A program made the position numbers and the translations under genes. Shown here one piece after another: positions 35,491 through 47,737 of a stretch of DNA of 64,000 bases; positions within the stretch are counted from its first letter, which is position 1, and every line of letters starts with the position of its first letter. The stretch lies in assembly GCF_003597395.2 (NCBI RefSeq), contig NC_133770.1:297757389-297821388 (forward strand), read 5' to 3'. Source of the stretch: Chelonoidis abingdonii (lineage: Eukaryota; Chordata; Testudines; Testudinidae). The notes beneath the pieces were generated by a model that saw nothing but the letters and a program-made list of their open reading frames with translations, did not search any database and was not told the DNA's origin.

Positions 35491-36824
35491 TGTAAGCAGA
35501 GTCAGGATGAGCTCTACCCTGACATCGGGTGGTGAATTATGAGGAATGTGGAAAGAATTTCAGGGAGTATGGAAAGGAATTTCAAGTATTTGCATTGGCA
35601 CACCCACCTCACCTAGCATAGCCCACGGCAGCCTGGGATGGTTATTTTGACAGCTCTGGGATCCCCAATTTCTTTGTTATTGGGGCAGGAAGAATAAAGT
35701 GGTGTGTCACCCTGATTATGTGAATGAGGAACTACGAGACTGCTTTATGACGGAAATGACTCAACCTCAATTAAGTAACACTTGCTAGACAAGGGACATG
35801 GGTTCCAAAACCCAGTGAATTGAGAGAGGTTGGGGATTAGTGTGTGTACCTGATGGTATGGGCCCCTTTTTGAGGTCCTGGCACACCAATTGCACATCCT
35901 CCTTTCTCCACTGTTAAAGAGTAGAGCTAATTTTGATTCCATTAGGAGTCCCTCTAAAGGCTGCTGAGCTGAATTCATGCTGGGCCAATGGTGCACCAGC
36001 CCTGTGGCTCCCCTGCTATGAGCTGAAATTGCTAAGAGTTGAAATCACTAAAGAGCTGGAATTCCTGAGCTGAGAACACTGAGTGCTGTGCTAAGTAGTG
36101 GGAGAGCCTGAAGACCTATCGCTAAGTGGCTGGCAGAGCAGAGCAGTTTGCAGCATGCTGGAGCATTCCATGGAACAGTGAGCGAAGCGGAATGGAGCGG
36201 TTTGTGGGGACGGCTGGAGTGCCTCACGGGTTGGCTGGAGGAGCGGCACAGCTGGTGAAGTGGAGCTGGTTGTGGTGAAGGCTGCAGCAGAACTCCACGG
36301 AGAGGCGGAGCAGTTGGCCTTGGCCCACGTAAGGTGCCACTTACCACTCTGTGTGAGCCCTACCACCCTGTGTGGGCCCCCACCCCATTTCCACTGAGGC
36401 TGAGGGGGGTAAAACTCTGCAGATAAACTTTTGAACTCGGGGGAGCACTGACCAGAGACTTGGACTTTGTTGTTGGACTTTGGAGTGATTAAACTTAAGA
36501 CCCTAAGGGGGAAAGGACATTGCCAAACGTACTTGGAGTTGAGTTTTTTGCTTATGGCTTGTGTTATAATCCTCTTTGTGGTGTTTCTCCAATGGGATGC
36601 CGCATTGTTTCCCCCCTTTATTAAAAGGATTTTGCTACACTCAGACTCCGTGCTTGCAAGAGGGGAAGTATTGCCTCCTAGAGGTGCCGGGGGTGTGGTA
36701 TGTAAGTGTCCCAGGTCACTGGGTGGGAACTCAAGCCAGTTATGCATTGTGTTATTGAAACGGAACCCCTGGATACTGAATCTGGCCCTTGTTGCTGCCA
36801 ACTCAGAGGCGCAGAAGGGTTACA
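35491..36824 (-). mobile_element. LTR-type element (copy B), inverted partner of the 11 kb copy
   Basis: It starts TGTAAGCAGAGTC and ends GAAGGGTTACA, the reverse complement of copy A over its length, with several indels. The flanks (AAAG and AATG) are not an exact 4-bp duplication. The middle is expanded relative to copy A (1334 against 1267 bases). No pol-like sequence is attached. Confidence 0.7.
36091..36801 (-). other. 236-codon open frame in LTR copy B (function unknown)
   Basis: The frame starts MAATRARFSIQG and resembles a 136-codon frame in copy A (11395-11805, plus). The shared part has two indels that keep the frame, after which copy A shifts. No domain was recognised. It may be chance conservation of a young repeat, so it is listed as a frame and not as a gene. 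Confidence 0.25.
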
Positions 36825-37039
36825 AATGTATCAAGCTCAGAAAGTGTTTACTGTTAGCTGATCCCTGCCCCTACTGATGTTAAAGGGAGTTCGCTATTGA
36901 AATCAATAGGGACAGAGTTAGGCCAACGCTGAGTCATTTTGAAAAATCACATATTTCGAAGGAACTCCTGACCCTATTGAAGTCAACAGCAAAACTTCCA
37001 TTGTCTTTACTGGGGCCAGGATTTTACCCTCAGTGCATA

Positions 37040-37609
37040 TCCTCTGCCATGCTAATGCACATTCACATTGCTGCTACTGGAGAATAGATAAATAGAATAG
37101 CAGAGGTCACTAGAATCAAGCCTTCCCCATGTGCACAATGGGAACTCTTTCATATGGGTATTAGCCAGCATCATTTCCATTTGCATAACAGCTCTGTGAA
37201 AGTGTAGGGTTTTCTAATAGGCTTTGCAGCAAAATATGTGTAGCAGAAGGAAATGCAGATATTAATTGGAATTTTTATCGTCTATTCTATCTCCGTTATC
37301 AGACCGCCCCCTTCATCATAGTATATGATAAGGCATGCAGCATAGGACAAAAAGATGGAGGAAAAATCTTTTCCCCAGTGCACAAAAAACAGAACACACT
37401 TAACATTCTTGCACCTGGCTGATTTTCTGATGCACCAAAAATGCAGGCATTTCCCAGAGGGTGGAAAGCCACTATTTGGCCTTGAAAGCTGTGCCGTGAG
37501 CTCACAAAAATTCACAGAGGGTGGAGACGTCAAAACATCAGCCACATTGGGTGCACAAGCTCTCCTGGGAGGAAGATTCTTGCGTTCATTGGATACAAAT
37601 GTGTGGAGT
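37040..37609. other. Non-coding, unassigned
   Basis: A CCATTGTCTTTACTGGGG relic lies just before (36997). No gene supported. Confidence 0.35.
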
Positions 37610-37695
37610 GGCAGTGGCCACTGTCGGAAGACAGGATACTGGGCTAGATGGACCTTTGGTCTGACCCAGTGTGGTCATTTTTATGTTCTTATGAG
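37610..37695 (+). mobile_element. CR1 LINE 3' terminus, sense
   Basis: GCCACTGTCGGAAGACAGGA, CTGGGCTAGATGGACCTTTG and TTTTTATGTTCTTATGAG form only the end of a CR1. Confidence 0.75.
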
Positions 37696-39555
37696 TTTCA
37701 CACTGGTTCTAAAGCACCAGGCAAACTCTCTGCTGAAAATCGTCAAAAAGATCCATGTGTCACAGGACGCCGCTGGCTCTTTAAGATGGAAATGGCCAGT
37801 GTTCCTGTGACTGGTCAGCTGATCCCAGTTGGGCTGCAAGAGAAGGCACCTAGATCCTAGAAGGGGAAGGTTCTGGGGGAGTCAGACAAGGGGCAGAGAG
37901 GGGGTAAGTCTGAGAGCCCTCCAGACTAAAGAATGATGAAGACCGATGAAGACCCTGGAGCTAAAGAAGGCAGCAGAGCCTGATCCTTGTGAGTTATTTG
38001 TGAGTTGACGTGTCCATATTAATACATTACCCCACCACACAGGTATTATGAGCCTCAGACTGTTGGAGCAAGAGTCTTGAGGAGCCCCGAAAAGGTGAAA
38101 CCGAGGCTGGAGTGCCTGCAGAGCCATCCCATGCTAGGAAAGCTGAGTTGCCAACCCTGTAATGGCAGGAGAGCATAGACCCAGAATGCTCCAGATTTAA
38201 GTGTGCCTCTAGCTGCAGAGACATAGACAGCTGAGTCACAGAGCTGTGTCGTACCAAAGGGATTCTCTTTCCAGAGGACTAAGGCAGGCGGGGGGCCCCT
38301 GAAAGATGGGGAGAGCACTTCCTTCTGAAGAGCAGAACTGGCATCACGGGTAGGTTACATAGGCATCTACCCAGTTTTATAGGCAGCTCTTGACTCCACC
38401 ACTGCTAGCAGTGATAGCTTTAAGAGGTCTGCCCCTTTAACAGTAGCCGCCCATGCATTGTCATACAGCAGTCTAGGTCTGGCGCTGGCCTTAAGAGGTG
38501 TAACATGTAATACTGCCCAGCACCAGCCTCAGACCATCAGCCCGAACCCAGGGGGAGGAGCCTTGGCTGGCCACACCCCAACGCAGCCACACCCTCTATG
38601 GGGTGTGGATGCTCGCGCCCCTGGCCCAGCAATGGTATTCTTGCTCTCCCATGAGTGAGATCTCCCTGGTCCTCCTCACTCTCTCTTCCATGCTGAAGTA
38701 ATCTTAGGGTCTGCCCAATCATTTCCAAACCCCACCCAATCTGCTCTGAGCCTGGGCTCCTGGAGAGCACTGATCAAATATCTCTAGCCTGGCACTGGTC
38801 GGGGGCATCCTACTCGTTAGCACACAGGGGAGTGCCTAGGTTTGCAGATTCCATTCCCAGCTCAGCCACCGTGTGACCTTGGGCCAGTCATTTCTGCTCT
38901 TGGTTGCTCCCTTTATAAAACAGGGACCTGCCTCAGAGGCATATTGCCCAGGCCTGCACAGCGCTTTGAGAACCCAGGCAGCTGGTCTGAATTCCTGCCT
39001 TGAGCTGTTTCCCCCAACAGCAAAGCTCCAAGAAAGAAAGTCCATTCCCATCTCCTCCTGCAAACAGCATGGAGAAGCGCTAGGCTCCTCCTGCAGCCAC
39101 TGGCAGGGATCCCACACATGGAATTTTTTTACAACCAAACCAGCACAGCAATTAGCAAAATGACAGAAAATGTCAGATGCATTTTTGATGTGCTGGAGTT
39201 GCTGGGATTTTGAACAAACAGTCTGGGCTGCTCCTCCCCACAAAACCACCTGGGCACGAATGGTGGTGCAACAACGCCACCTTCTGGAAAGCTTCCAGGA
39301 CCCACAGACCTCCAAAATCAATCTAGCGATGTGCTAGCCACCAGCCACAATTAACATTAAGTTGTGTTGCTATATTGATTTCCTGGTCTCCAGCAAGACC
39401 ATGTGTGAGGTAGTGGGGAATTCTCCTTCCAAGCCGATCAGGCTGGCTGGAGAGCGCATGTGTACAGACAACATGGGTTCCTGGTTGGGAATATCGATCT
39501 CTCCCTTGACCCTTCTAGAAATGCTCAAGGTCTAACAGGTTTCTTGTTTAATGAA
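37696..39555. other. Non-coding, mostly unassigned
   Basis: A MIR-like SINE is present near 38822-38965 (GTTTGCAGATTCCATTCCCAG ... GACCTTGGGCCAGTCATTTC). The block 37.74-38.36 kb has LTR-like base composition but no ends were found. No gene supported. Confidence 0.35.
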
Positions 39556-39569
39556 CTTGGATAGCCCTT

Positions 39570-39735
39570 CTACAGCATTTTTCATCCATAGATCTCAAAG
39601 TGTTCTGCAAAGGAGGTCAGTATCTTTATCCCCCTTTTAAAGATGGAGACGAAGAGGCACCTAGCAAGCAAGTGACAGAGCCAGGATGCAACCCAGTCCT
39701 TCTGAGTCTTGGCCCAGTGCTCTATCCTTTCGTTT
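39570..39735 (-). repeat. Ancient amniote interspersed repeat relic
   Basis: TTATCCCCCTTTTAAAGATG, GAAGAGGCACCTAGCAAGC, GTGACAGAGCCAGGATGC and CCCAGTGCTCTATCC in the usual order. Confidence 0.5.
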
Positions 39736-40324
39736 AATCCAGCTCATTAGGGCAGCTCCATCTTGGCAGATCCTGGAGAGTCTCTCTAGGCCGGCCTGAC
39801 CTCACAGGGGTGTTCTAAAGCTAAGCTCAAATCAGGATCCAAATTTCACAAATTGCCCCAATCTTTATCAAGATCTGAGTCAGCCTCGCAGATGCAAACA
39901 CCTCTTGATCTGGCTCCAAATTCAACACCGTGTTCTACTTAAAGTCTGAGCGAGTTCAGCCCTGGCGAAAGCAGGTGTCATTCCTGTCAAATCCCATGGG
40001 TGTTGCAGTTGCGGATGCCAGGTCTGAATTTTCTCTTCTGAGCCACAAAACAACAAGCCTGGAGGCTTGGAGAGTAGCTGGAAGCACTGGCTGAAACTGT
40101 TCGTTGCCCGAGACAACTCAGGCATTCTTTCCTTCAGCCACAAGAGAGTGCTCATGCTGGAAAAGTCAAAACTTACTAACAAATGCAGTTAGAGAATGGA
40201 GTGTCTTCCTACCAGTTATTTGTACGTTGCTCCTGATCTAGCTAATATTTTTATATTACTGTATTAATTAAGTACCTCCTGCTTGGCCAAAGGTTTCTTG
40301 CTGGGTTGTACTATAGGGAAACGG

Positions 40325-40430
40325 GTTTCAAAGTAGCAGCCGTGTTAGTCTGTATCCGCAAAAAGAACAGGAGTACTTGTGGCACCTTAGAGACTAACAC
40401 GTTTATTTGAGCATAAGCTTTCGTGGGCTA
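40325..40430 (-). mobile_element. Penelope-like retroelement fragment, antisense, truncated at the hammerhead
   Basis: GTTTCAAAGTAGCAGCCGTG ... GGAGTACTTGTGGCACCTTA ... GCATAAGCTTTCGTGGGCTA; on the minus strand it ends just inside the hammerhead-like stem II, so the CTGATGA half is missing while GAAAGC-TTAT-GCTC remains. Confidence 0.6.
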
Positions 40431-40642
40431 TGAATGCTGTGGAGGATGGGATAATGTCATGTTTGCACAACATCTGAGCAGGACTAAAACTCCTCACTAA
40501 ATGATGGCAAATATGTAGTTATGACAAGCAAGCCATTCAAAATCCAGAGCTTGTCATCCAGCCCTGCTCTCCTTACAAACGACTGTGTAAGAATAGCATA
40601 ACGTGACTGGCTATACTGACAGCTAGTGGTAGAATATGCACT

Positions 40643-40690
40643 CATGGAATCTTAGGACTGGAAGGGACCTCAAGAGGTCAGCTTGTCGAG
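40643..40690 (-). mobile_element. CR1-type 3' end, antisense, separate tail
   Basis: CATGGAATCTTAGGACTGGA and GGGACCTCAAGAGGTCA repeat the start of the neighbouring CR1 and then diverge, so this is a second, very short insertion. Confidence 0.6.
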
Positions 40691-40734
40691 TTTATTCCAT
40701 ATAGCTCATTATTCTGCCAGTAGCTTATGTGCCA

Positions 40735-41764
40735 GATTCATAGATTCACAGACTCTAGGACTGGAAGGGACCTCAAGAGGTCATCGAGTCCAGTCCCCTG
40801 CCCTCATGGCAGGACCAAATACTGTCTAGACCATCCCTGATAGACATTTATCTAATCCTACATCTTAAATATCTCCCAGAGATGGAGATTCCACAACCTC
40901 CCTAGGCAATTTATCCAGGGTTTAACTACCTGACAGTTAGGAATTTTTCTAAAGTCCAACCTAAACCTCCCTTGCTGCAGTTTAAGCGCCATTGCTCTTG
41001 TTCTATCCTTAGGGCTAAGGTGACAAGTTTCTCCTCCCTCGCCTCGGAAAAAAATGACACACGCATTAGATACCTGAAAACGCTATTATGTCCCCTCTCA
41101 TCTCCTTCTTCCAAACAAAACAACCCAATTCTTTCAGCCTTCCTTTCATAGATCATGTCTCAAAGACCTTTAATCATTCTTGTTGCTCTTGGCTCTGGAC
41201 CTCTCCCATTTCTCCACAATGCTTTCTTGAAATGCGGTGCCCCAGGAACTGGATACACAATACTCCAATTGAGGCCTAACCAACGCCCAGAAAGTTAAAG
41301 AAGCCCGGAAGAATGACTTCTCGGTCTTGTTACAGACACACCATGTATAAATGCATCCCAGAATGCACTTTGCCTTTTTTGCAAAAAAAAAAAAAAGAAC
41401 AGATATCGACGGTTGACATCATATTAGCTGTGGGCATCCAGTAGCTCCTGATCCCGTTCTCTGTACTCCTTCATGGACAGTCTCTTCCCAGTCTGTATGT
41501 GTGAAACTGATTGTTCCTTCCTAAGTGGAGCACTTTGCATTTGTCTTTATTGAACTTCATCCGGTTTACTTCAGACCATTTCTCCAATTTCTCCAAATCA
41601 TTTTGAATTTTGACCCTGTCCTCCAAAGCAGTTGCAATCCCTCCCAGTTTGGTATCGTCTGCAGACTTAATAAGCGACTTTCTATGCCAACATATAAGTC
41701 GTTGATGAAGATATTGAACAGAGCCGGTCCCAAAACAGACCTCTGCGGAACCCCACTTGTTATA
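40735..41764 (-). mobile_element. CR1 LINE, 3' kilobase with RT remnant, antisense
   Basis: The minus-strand reading contains the CR1 ORF2 C-terminal part: IKSADDTKLGG (the RT ADD box; the first residue is Ser where Phe or Tyr is usual), then LEKLEKWSEVNRMKFNKDKC, then LGRNN, followed downstream by LNCSKGGLGWTLEKFLTVR and the 3' tail. Frames break more than once. It is non-functional. Confidence 0.85.
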
Positions 41765-42919
41765 CTTGATATTCAGAGGAAGCTGAAAATTCCCATAATG
41801 CATCTAACTAATTGTGTGATATTGTACCTAGGGGGCAAGGGGGGAATACCTTTATAAATACCCAGGAGTGGGGTTGCTTGTGGGGATTATTTCATTGACT
41901 GGGGTGCCATCATGTTTCTAAGGAAAAGGTTCAAAACCTGCAGACAACATTTAAAATAAAGACACCACAAGCCTGATCCTCAGTGGGAGTGAATCAATCT
42001 AGCCCCATTAACTTGCAGCACACTGGTTTCCACAGAGCTAGGCCAATTTACACCAACTAGCTAAGGACATTGCCTAGGAACTATATACAGAATTGCTAGC
42101 CATTTAAAAATCATGAGTCAGCTCATTCCCTGCCCCACCCCCAGAATCAAAAGACTGGCTTAAAAATCATCATCTTTAAATAAATAAATTTGGGTTCTTT
42201 TTATTTTTCTTCTGGTTCTTGAGCTGTTACAGGGAGTTTGGGTCACATTTTCAGGATTTTCTTCACAACCATGAGACCTGGAAACATACATTTAAAAAAA
42301 AAGAAAGAAAGAAAGCTGAAACTCTCATTTATTCACCTGACTCCAGAAGCTGGGGCTTTAAGAAACTCACCAAATAGTATGAGAGCCATGTTAAAAGTGC
42401 ACAAGTTGGCAACTCTGATAAATAACAATGGCTTTGTATGAAAGGAGCTAGTCAGCTATTCAAAAAAAAGGAAACAAGGCTTTTGGAGAGGACGTACGTT
42501 TTCAGAAATAATTCAAGTGACAGTGAACTCGTTATAGTTCTATACTGAGACATGGGACCAAAATTTGGACACCTCAATCCAACTTTAGGGGCTTAAATAA
42601 GCAGCCTGATTGTCCATTGAAAGGGCAAATCCTCAGCTGCCAGAAAGAGACCCCACCATGAACAAGGTAACACTGAAGAAACGGCTGGATCAAGGAATCA
42701 CTCCCCTTCATTTCCTTGCCGACATTCTCAACCCAATTACCAGGGTTGACGTGGACGCCCAAATGTGACTGCCTCAATGGCAGAGTTGTACACTAAGCAC
42801 TCAGGGCTCAAACCCAGCTTCCTATTTTGCAGGAGTGGGGGAGACCGTTTCAAAAGGCACATTGGCTGCTGAAGTAATAGGTAAAGGTCTGTCGACACAC
42901 ATTCGCTACACAGTCTTAG

Positions 42920-43065
42920 TGCGGTGAGTTTTACAATGCGCCCAGGAGGCAGGAAGTGCTGTTATCCCCACTGTACAGATTGGAGACTGAAACTCGGTGA
43001 TGTGCAGGGATTTCAGCCCAAGTCGTCTGTTAGAGCACTAACCACTGGACCATCCTTCCTCCCCT
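42920..43065 (-). repeat. Ancient amniote interspersed repeat relic
   Basis: CTGTTATCCCCACTGTACAG and CTGTTAGAGCACTAACCACTG (tail) match the family order. Confidence 0.45.
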
Positions 43066-43334
43066 GAAAACACTTAGGAATTGACAGCCAGAGCATCCCA
43101 GTGATCTTTGTTGCCATGGCAGGACAGAAAATGAGTGGCCTTTAATGTGAAATAATTGCCAGCAAACGAGAGGGCTGTAGCAATAATGCAATCGTTTATT
43201 TCAAGGAAGGGAACTACCAAGAGGGATTTGAATCAAGAAAGTAACCAACCAAGTCATTAGAGGTCAGGCTAGATGGTCCCGTCTGGCTATGAATTTGTCC
43301 AGTAGAATTCGTTTTCTAGACAGACGAGAAACTC

Positions 43335-43510
43335 CGCACTTATCCTTTCCATCCTTAGATCCCAAAGGGTTTGGCAAAACTGGATGAAGACGATCATCTC
43401 AATTTTTACATATTTGCTGAGGTGCAAAGAGGTTCTGGGAATTGCCACAGGTCACAGAATGTGAGCAGCCGAGTCTGGAACACAGTCCAGATTTCCTGAC
43501 TCTTACTCCT
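43335..43510 (-). repeat. Ancient amniote interspersed repeat relic
   Basis: CCCAAAGGGTTTGGC, TGCTGAGGTGCAAAGAGGTT, GCCACAGGTCACAGAATGTG and CCAGATTTCCTGACTCTTAC in the usual order. Confidence 0.45.
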
Positions 43511-44924
43511 GTCTCTTAGTCATAAAATGTGTTATCCGTAAAGAGAGTCAGAGGTTTGTGCAGACCTGGAGGCAGAGACCACTGGGATCTCTCCCAGAGG
43601 GGCTGCTCCTACCCCATGCACTAGTGTCAAAGATCTGGTCTGTCTTCAAGCTTTAAAGAAAAGGGAAAGCCCAATGTACACTGCAGGGCTTGGAAGCAAT
43701 GTGAGAACACGGCACATCTGTATAGCTTTGGGCTATGCCGGCTCCTCAGGGCTCCCATAATGATTTTCCCTTTCCAGGTCTGTGAGCCAGTCAGAACGCT
43801 GAGATCCGTGTGTAGAACTTAATTCAGAATTCCCCTGTGTTCTTTTTCTGCACTTCTAGAGACATTCCAACAAAACCAGGCCATTCCTGAAATCATAGAA
43901 ATTTCTCTCTGCCATCTGGCCCACCTTGCTGCAGTACCTTCTAACCACCTGCTCTAATGGTTACTACAACCTTGGAATGCTAAGCAAGTTTCTTTCATTG
44001 ATACATACCTGTGATACCCCAAATTTCCTGGTGCAACGGCTCACCTACTGTCTTTGATGGCCTGAGACTTCTTCATGTGACATGTCTTCATGTGACATCT
44101 TCTGCAGCAATGTACCATGTCATTGTAACCAGTGACATTGTTCCGTGAAACACCGAGCTACTCAAGCCAGACATTTAAAGGGTAATGCCAGGTGCCCATA
44201 TATTATCTGGAGAATAAACTATACCTTTGATGGAAAGACACAAGGATATATTTCTATCAAGACTTTATACTGACACAAAAGCAAAGCCCGAGTGATTTGT
44301 AGATCTTCCTAGATCCTCAGGAGAAATAGACGGCCATATATTATGCACAGTTAAGTGGACTTGTGATTTGAAAATACAGGGAGGAATTAAATATATGCAC
44401 ACATACTCACACATGTATGGCTGCATGTTGATGCTACCTGCTGGTATCTAAAATGGTGCATGTTTGCCATCTTCAGGAACTGAGCCGGAATTGCACATAT
44501 ATTCAAAGTACCATTAGGAGTGATTCATGACTCAAAGGTACAGAAATGCCTAGGTTTTCACGGTACCCCCAAAAAGGGCACGGGGAACTGGGTAACCCAT
44601 CCTGCCTGGCCTGCTTGTATAGCTCATGCTGAAGCCCATCCAGTTTCATCTGCCCCGCTATTTTTAGCTATGCCAGGATGGGTATGGTGCTGCAGTCAGA
44701 CCTGGGATTGCAGTGGAAACATACCCTAAGAGCCCTCACGGTTAGGGAATGTTTCCTAATAGTCAGCCAGATTGTAATATTTTAATATTAACTGTACATC
44801 GGAGCTAGTATTTCAATTCTGACATACGTTCCCTTAGCTCATTTTTCTCCCCCTTACACATAGTCCTAGCTGAAACATTGCTCTTGTTTCCTTAGTGTTT
44901 CCACCTTGCAGACAATTAACCATG
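43511..44924. other. Non-coding, unassigned
   Basis: No gene or confident repeat was recognised. Confidence 0.35.
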
Positions 44925-44932
44925 TCCTACAG

Positions 44933-45295
44933 CAGAGGTCCCCAATCTGTGGGACATGTACCTCTAGGGGGGCCCCGAGGAACATTTGGGGGTGTGCAGT
45001 TGGTACCTGGGCCAACCCCCACTGGGGGGCAGGAGGGAGTGTCACTCTGCTCTGATCCTGGGCCTGGCCCCAACTGCTGGCCCTCTGCCTGGGGTATCAG
45101 CTGTGGCCAGGCCTCTGCATCCAGCCCTGCATCGGGGGCTCCACACCCACCCCAGCTGTGGCCTTGGCCTTGACCCCTTTAACCTGTCCGCATCCCCCCT
45201 TCCTGGAGCTGTGACCCCACTCCTGGCCCTGGGGGTACATGGGGGGCATGGACGGGGCAAGGGGGGGCATGAGGTAAAAAGTTTGGGGACCACTG
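44933..45295 (+). mobile_element. hAT-type MITE (CAGAGGTCCCCAA family), 8-bp TSD
   Basis: CAGAGGTCCCCAA and TTGGGGACCACTG are terminal inverted repeats, and TCCTACAG is duplicated exactly on both sides (44925-44932 and 45296-45303). The 363-base interior is C-rich and non-coding. Confidence 0.85.
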
Positions 45296-45512
45296 TCCTA
45301 CAGAGCCTGGCCCAGCTACACGTATTAAGATCTTTCTACTTTTCTTTTTGCTATATCCTATATTTAATTTTTCCCCAGAACCTGAAGCCCATTCCACCTT
45401 GGGCTGCGATCCCATCTGAGGTCATAAGCTAAGGAAACATGGGTCAGTGAGTAAGCTGGATGATGTCCAGGCATCATCCGTAGCGTCTGCAGGACAGGTT
45501 GTTGATGGCAGT

Positions 45513-45745
45513 CTCAGGGCTTGTCTGCATAGGACATTCACGTATGGCAAGCCAGGGTGCGAATCTACAGAGCACGAGCCTGCCACACATTAATGTCCCA
45601 TGTGGATACGTGTACAGTGCGCTGTAAGTTGTGGTGTGCGCTTTGCCACACTCCCGTTTCAAACACACTGCAGAACTTTTCGCGCGCTGTAGCTGTGTCC
45701 ACATAGGACGTTGGCACGCGGGCAACCGGCACACTGTCGATTCAC
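45513..45745. mobile_element. DNA-element relic (AGGGCTTGTCTGCATAGGAC type)
   Basis: CAGGGCTTGTCTGCATAGG at the left and GCTGTGTCCACATAGGACG in the right half suggest paired repeats. Ends and TSD are unresolved. Confidence 0.4.
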
Positions 45746-45794
45746 GCCTCAGCTTGTGCTTCAGACGTAGAGGAGCCCTTACTGAAAACGGCAG

Positions 45795-46032
45795 CGAGGA
45801 AGGGTGGCACTGGATTGGGAATAATTTCCCGGCTCTGCCGCAGACTGCGTGACTGTGAACAAGTCACTTACTCCCTCTGTGCCCTAGTTCTTCCTCCGCA
45901 ATACAAGAATAAATATAATTCCTTGCTCCCATCCTTTGCTTGGCTTTCCCATTTACTTAGTAAGCTCAAGGGCAGTCTCTTGCTATATGCATATCCAGCT
46001 CCTCGCACAATGGGGTCCTGATCACAGCTGAA
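45795..46032 (+). repeat. MIR-like CORE-SINE relic
   Basis: ATAATTTCCCGGCTCTGCCG, CTGTGAACAAGTCACTTACT and CCCTCTGTGCCCTAGTTC in MIR order. Confidence 0.45.
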
Positions 46033-46747
46033 AACTCAGAGTGTTGCTGTAATACAAATGAAAAATAATAGCAATGTTCTCAGAGAGCTAGGTGAACAGA
46101 GGAAAAGCAAATTCTTGGCCTGGGAATAATCTTTTAGTGGCTCATGAGTTGGCCGTTTTGCACAGTTACCCTGCTCCTCTTCCTGATGAGAAACTGGGCC
46201 CAGGCTCGGACAGAGACTCTCTGAGGGCAAGCACAGAGTTAATATACCTGTTTGTGAAACAGGCAAGCCAGGTTTCTGTGATCCCCACAGGACCGAAGAA
46301 AAACTGGAGATGACGGAGCTGTCTTTTATATTCTTTTGCCGTGTGGCTGGTACTTCCTTTGTCCCAAACACAAGCTTCACAGCACATGGCATGAAAAAGC
46401 CTTAGAGTTATGTCCATAGGCATTCCCCTACATGCCTTGCTGACTCATAAAGTGTATCCCCTGGCTCCTTTCAGTGGGTTCATCAAACAGGTTAGGCCGT
46501 GCTGATGCCAAGCTGTCTGTGGGTGTCACCCAGAAACATAATACAAATATCTCCTACATACCTCTAACTCGCAATACAAAGCGATACACACATGTATCAT
46601 ACCTGGCGCAAATTACAACATTTTCCCAGATACCTCACACGGCATATCTGGCACGATTCATTGCAGTTTTATAATATTGGTGGTAGTGATAATAATAAAA
46701 AAAAAATAATAATTCAAAGTGTCTCACAATTACATACAGCATCACAC

Positions 46748-47134
46748 TAGGGGTCACCCAATGAAATGAACAGGCAGCCGGTTTAAAACAAACAGAAGGA
46801 AGTGTTTCTTCACACAACGCACAGTCAACCTGTGGAACTCCTCGCCAGAGGATGTTGTGAAGTCCAAGACTATAAGAGGGTTCAAAAAAGAACTAGATAA
46901 GTTCATGGAGGATAGATCCATCAATGACTATTAGCCAGGATGGGCAGGGATGGTGTCCGCAGCCTCTGTTTGCCAGAAGCTGGCAATGGGTGACAGGGGA
47001 TGCATCGCTTGATGATTACCTGCTCTGTTCATTCCCTCTGGGGCACCTGGCAATGGCCACTGTCAGCAGACAGGATACTGAGCTAGATGGATCTTTGGTC
47101 TGACCCAGTATGGCCACTCTTATGTTCTTATATG
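46748..47134 (+). mobile_element. CR1 LINE 3' fragment, sense
   Basis: The sense reading contains CR1 C-terminal coding (CACAGTCAACCTGTGGAACTC; translation TVNLWNSSPEDVV) and then the 3' UTR from TTAGCCAGGATGGGCAGGGA to CTTATGTTCTTATATGC. Confidence 0.85.
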
Positions 47135-47450
47135 CATATGTGGAGAGTTGACTGAACACAGAGAGCCAGAGATCACAGCAGCTTTGTCTGAGTCAATGCA
47201 GAGCAGCCAATTGATGTCTGGGGACCTGGCCCCAAGTCCCCATCTCCCAGGACCGCTTTGGGCTCTGAACTTGCAATGGGATCCGCACAACATAACAGGG
47301 CCATGCCATTGTATGTGTTCACTGGAACAACTGCTGAGCCAACCCCTGCCTACCTCCTGGCCCTCCCCTACACCCGACAGAAATGGAAGAAGAGCGACTC
47401 TGGTCCCTGGGGCCCTGGCTGAGAGTAACAAACTGTCTCAAAGTGTGTGA

Positions 47451-47728
47451 AGGTGGTTCTACCCCCTGTGGGGTACAGGGGGATGTGGTTCTACCCCCCA
47501 CGGGGTATAGGGGGGCTTGGTTCTACCCCCTGTGGGGTATGAGAGGAGGTGGTTCTACCCATGTGGGGTATGAGAGAAGGTGGTTCTACCCATGTGGGAT
47601 ATGGGGGAAGTGGTTCTACCCTTCATGGGGTATAGGGGGTGATGGTTCTACCCCCTGTGGGGTATGCAAAGAGGTGGTTCTACCCATGTAGGGTATAGGG
47701 GAGGTGGTTCTACCACTTGCGGGGTAAA
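47451..47728 (+). repeat. Minisatellite, nine 30-32 bp units with palindromic core
   Basis: Nine units begin GGTTCT at about 47455, 47487, 47519, 47551, 47582, 47612, 47643, 47675 and 47705. The unit is AGGTGGTTCTACCCCCTGTGG plus GGTATAGGGG; TACCCC and GGGGTA form the palindromic core. A lone unit lies at 50922-50975. Confidence 0.9.
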
Positions 47729-47737
47729 GGTAGGGCC

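Noticed and set aside
47451..47728. CRISPR-like array
   Set aside because: Units are contiguous with no unique spacers, and the context is a vertebrate genome; it is a minisatellite.
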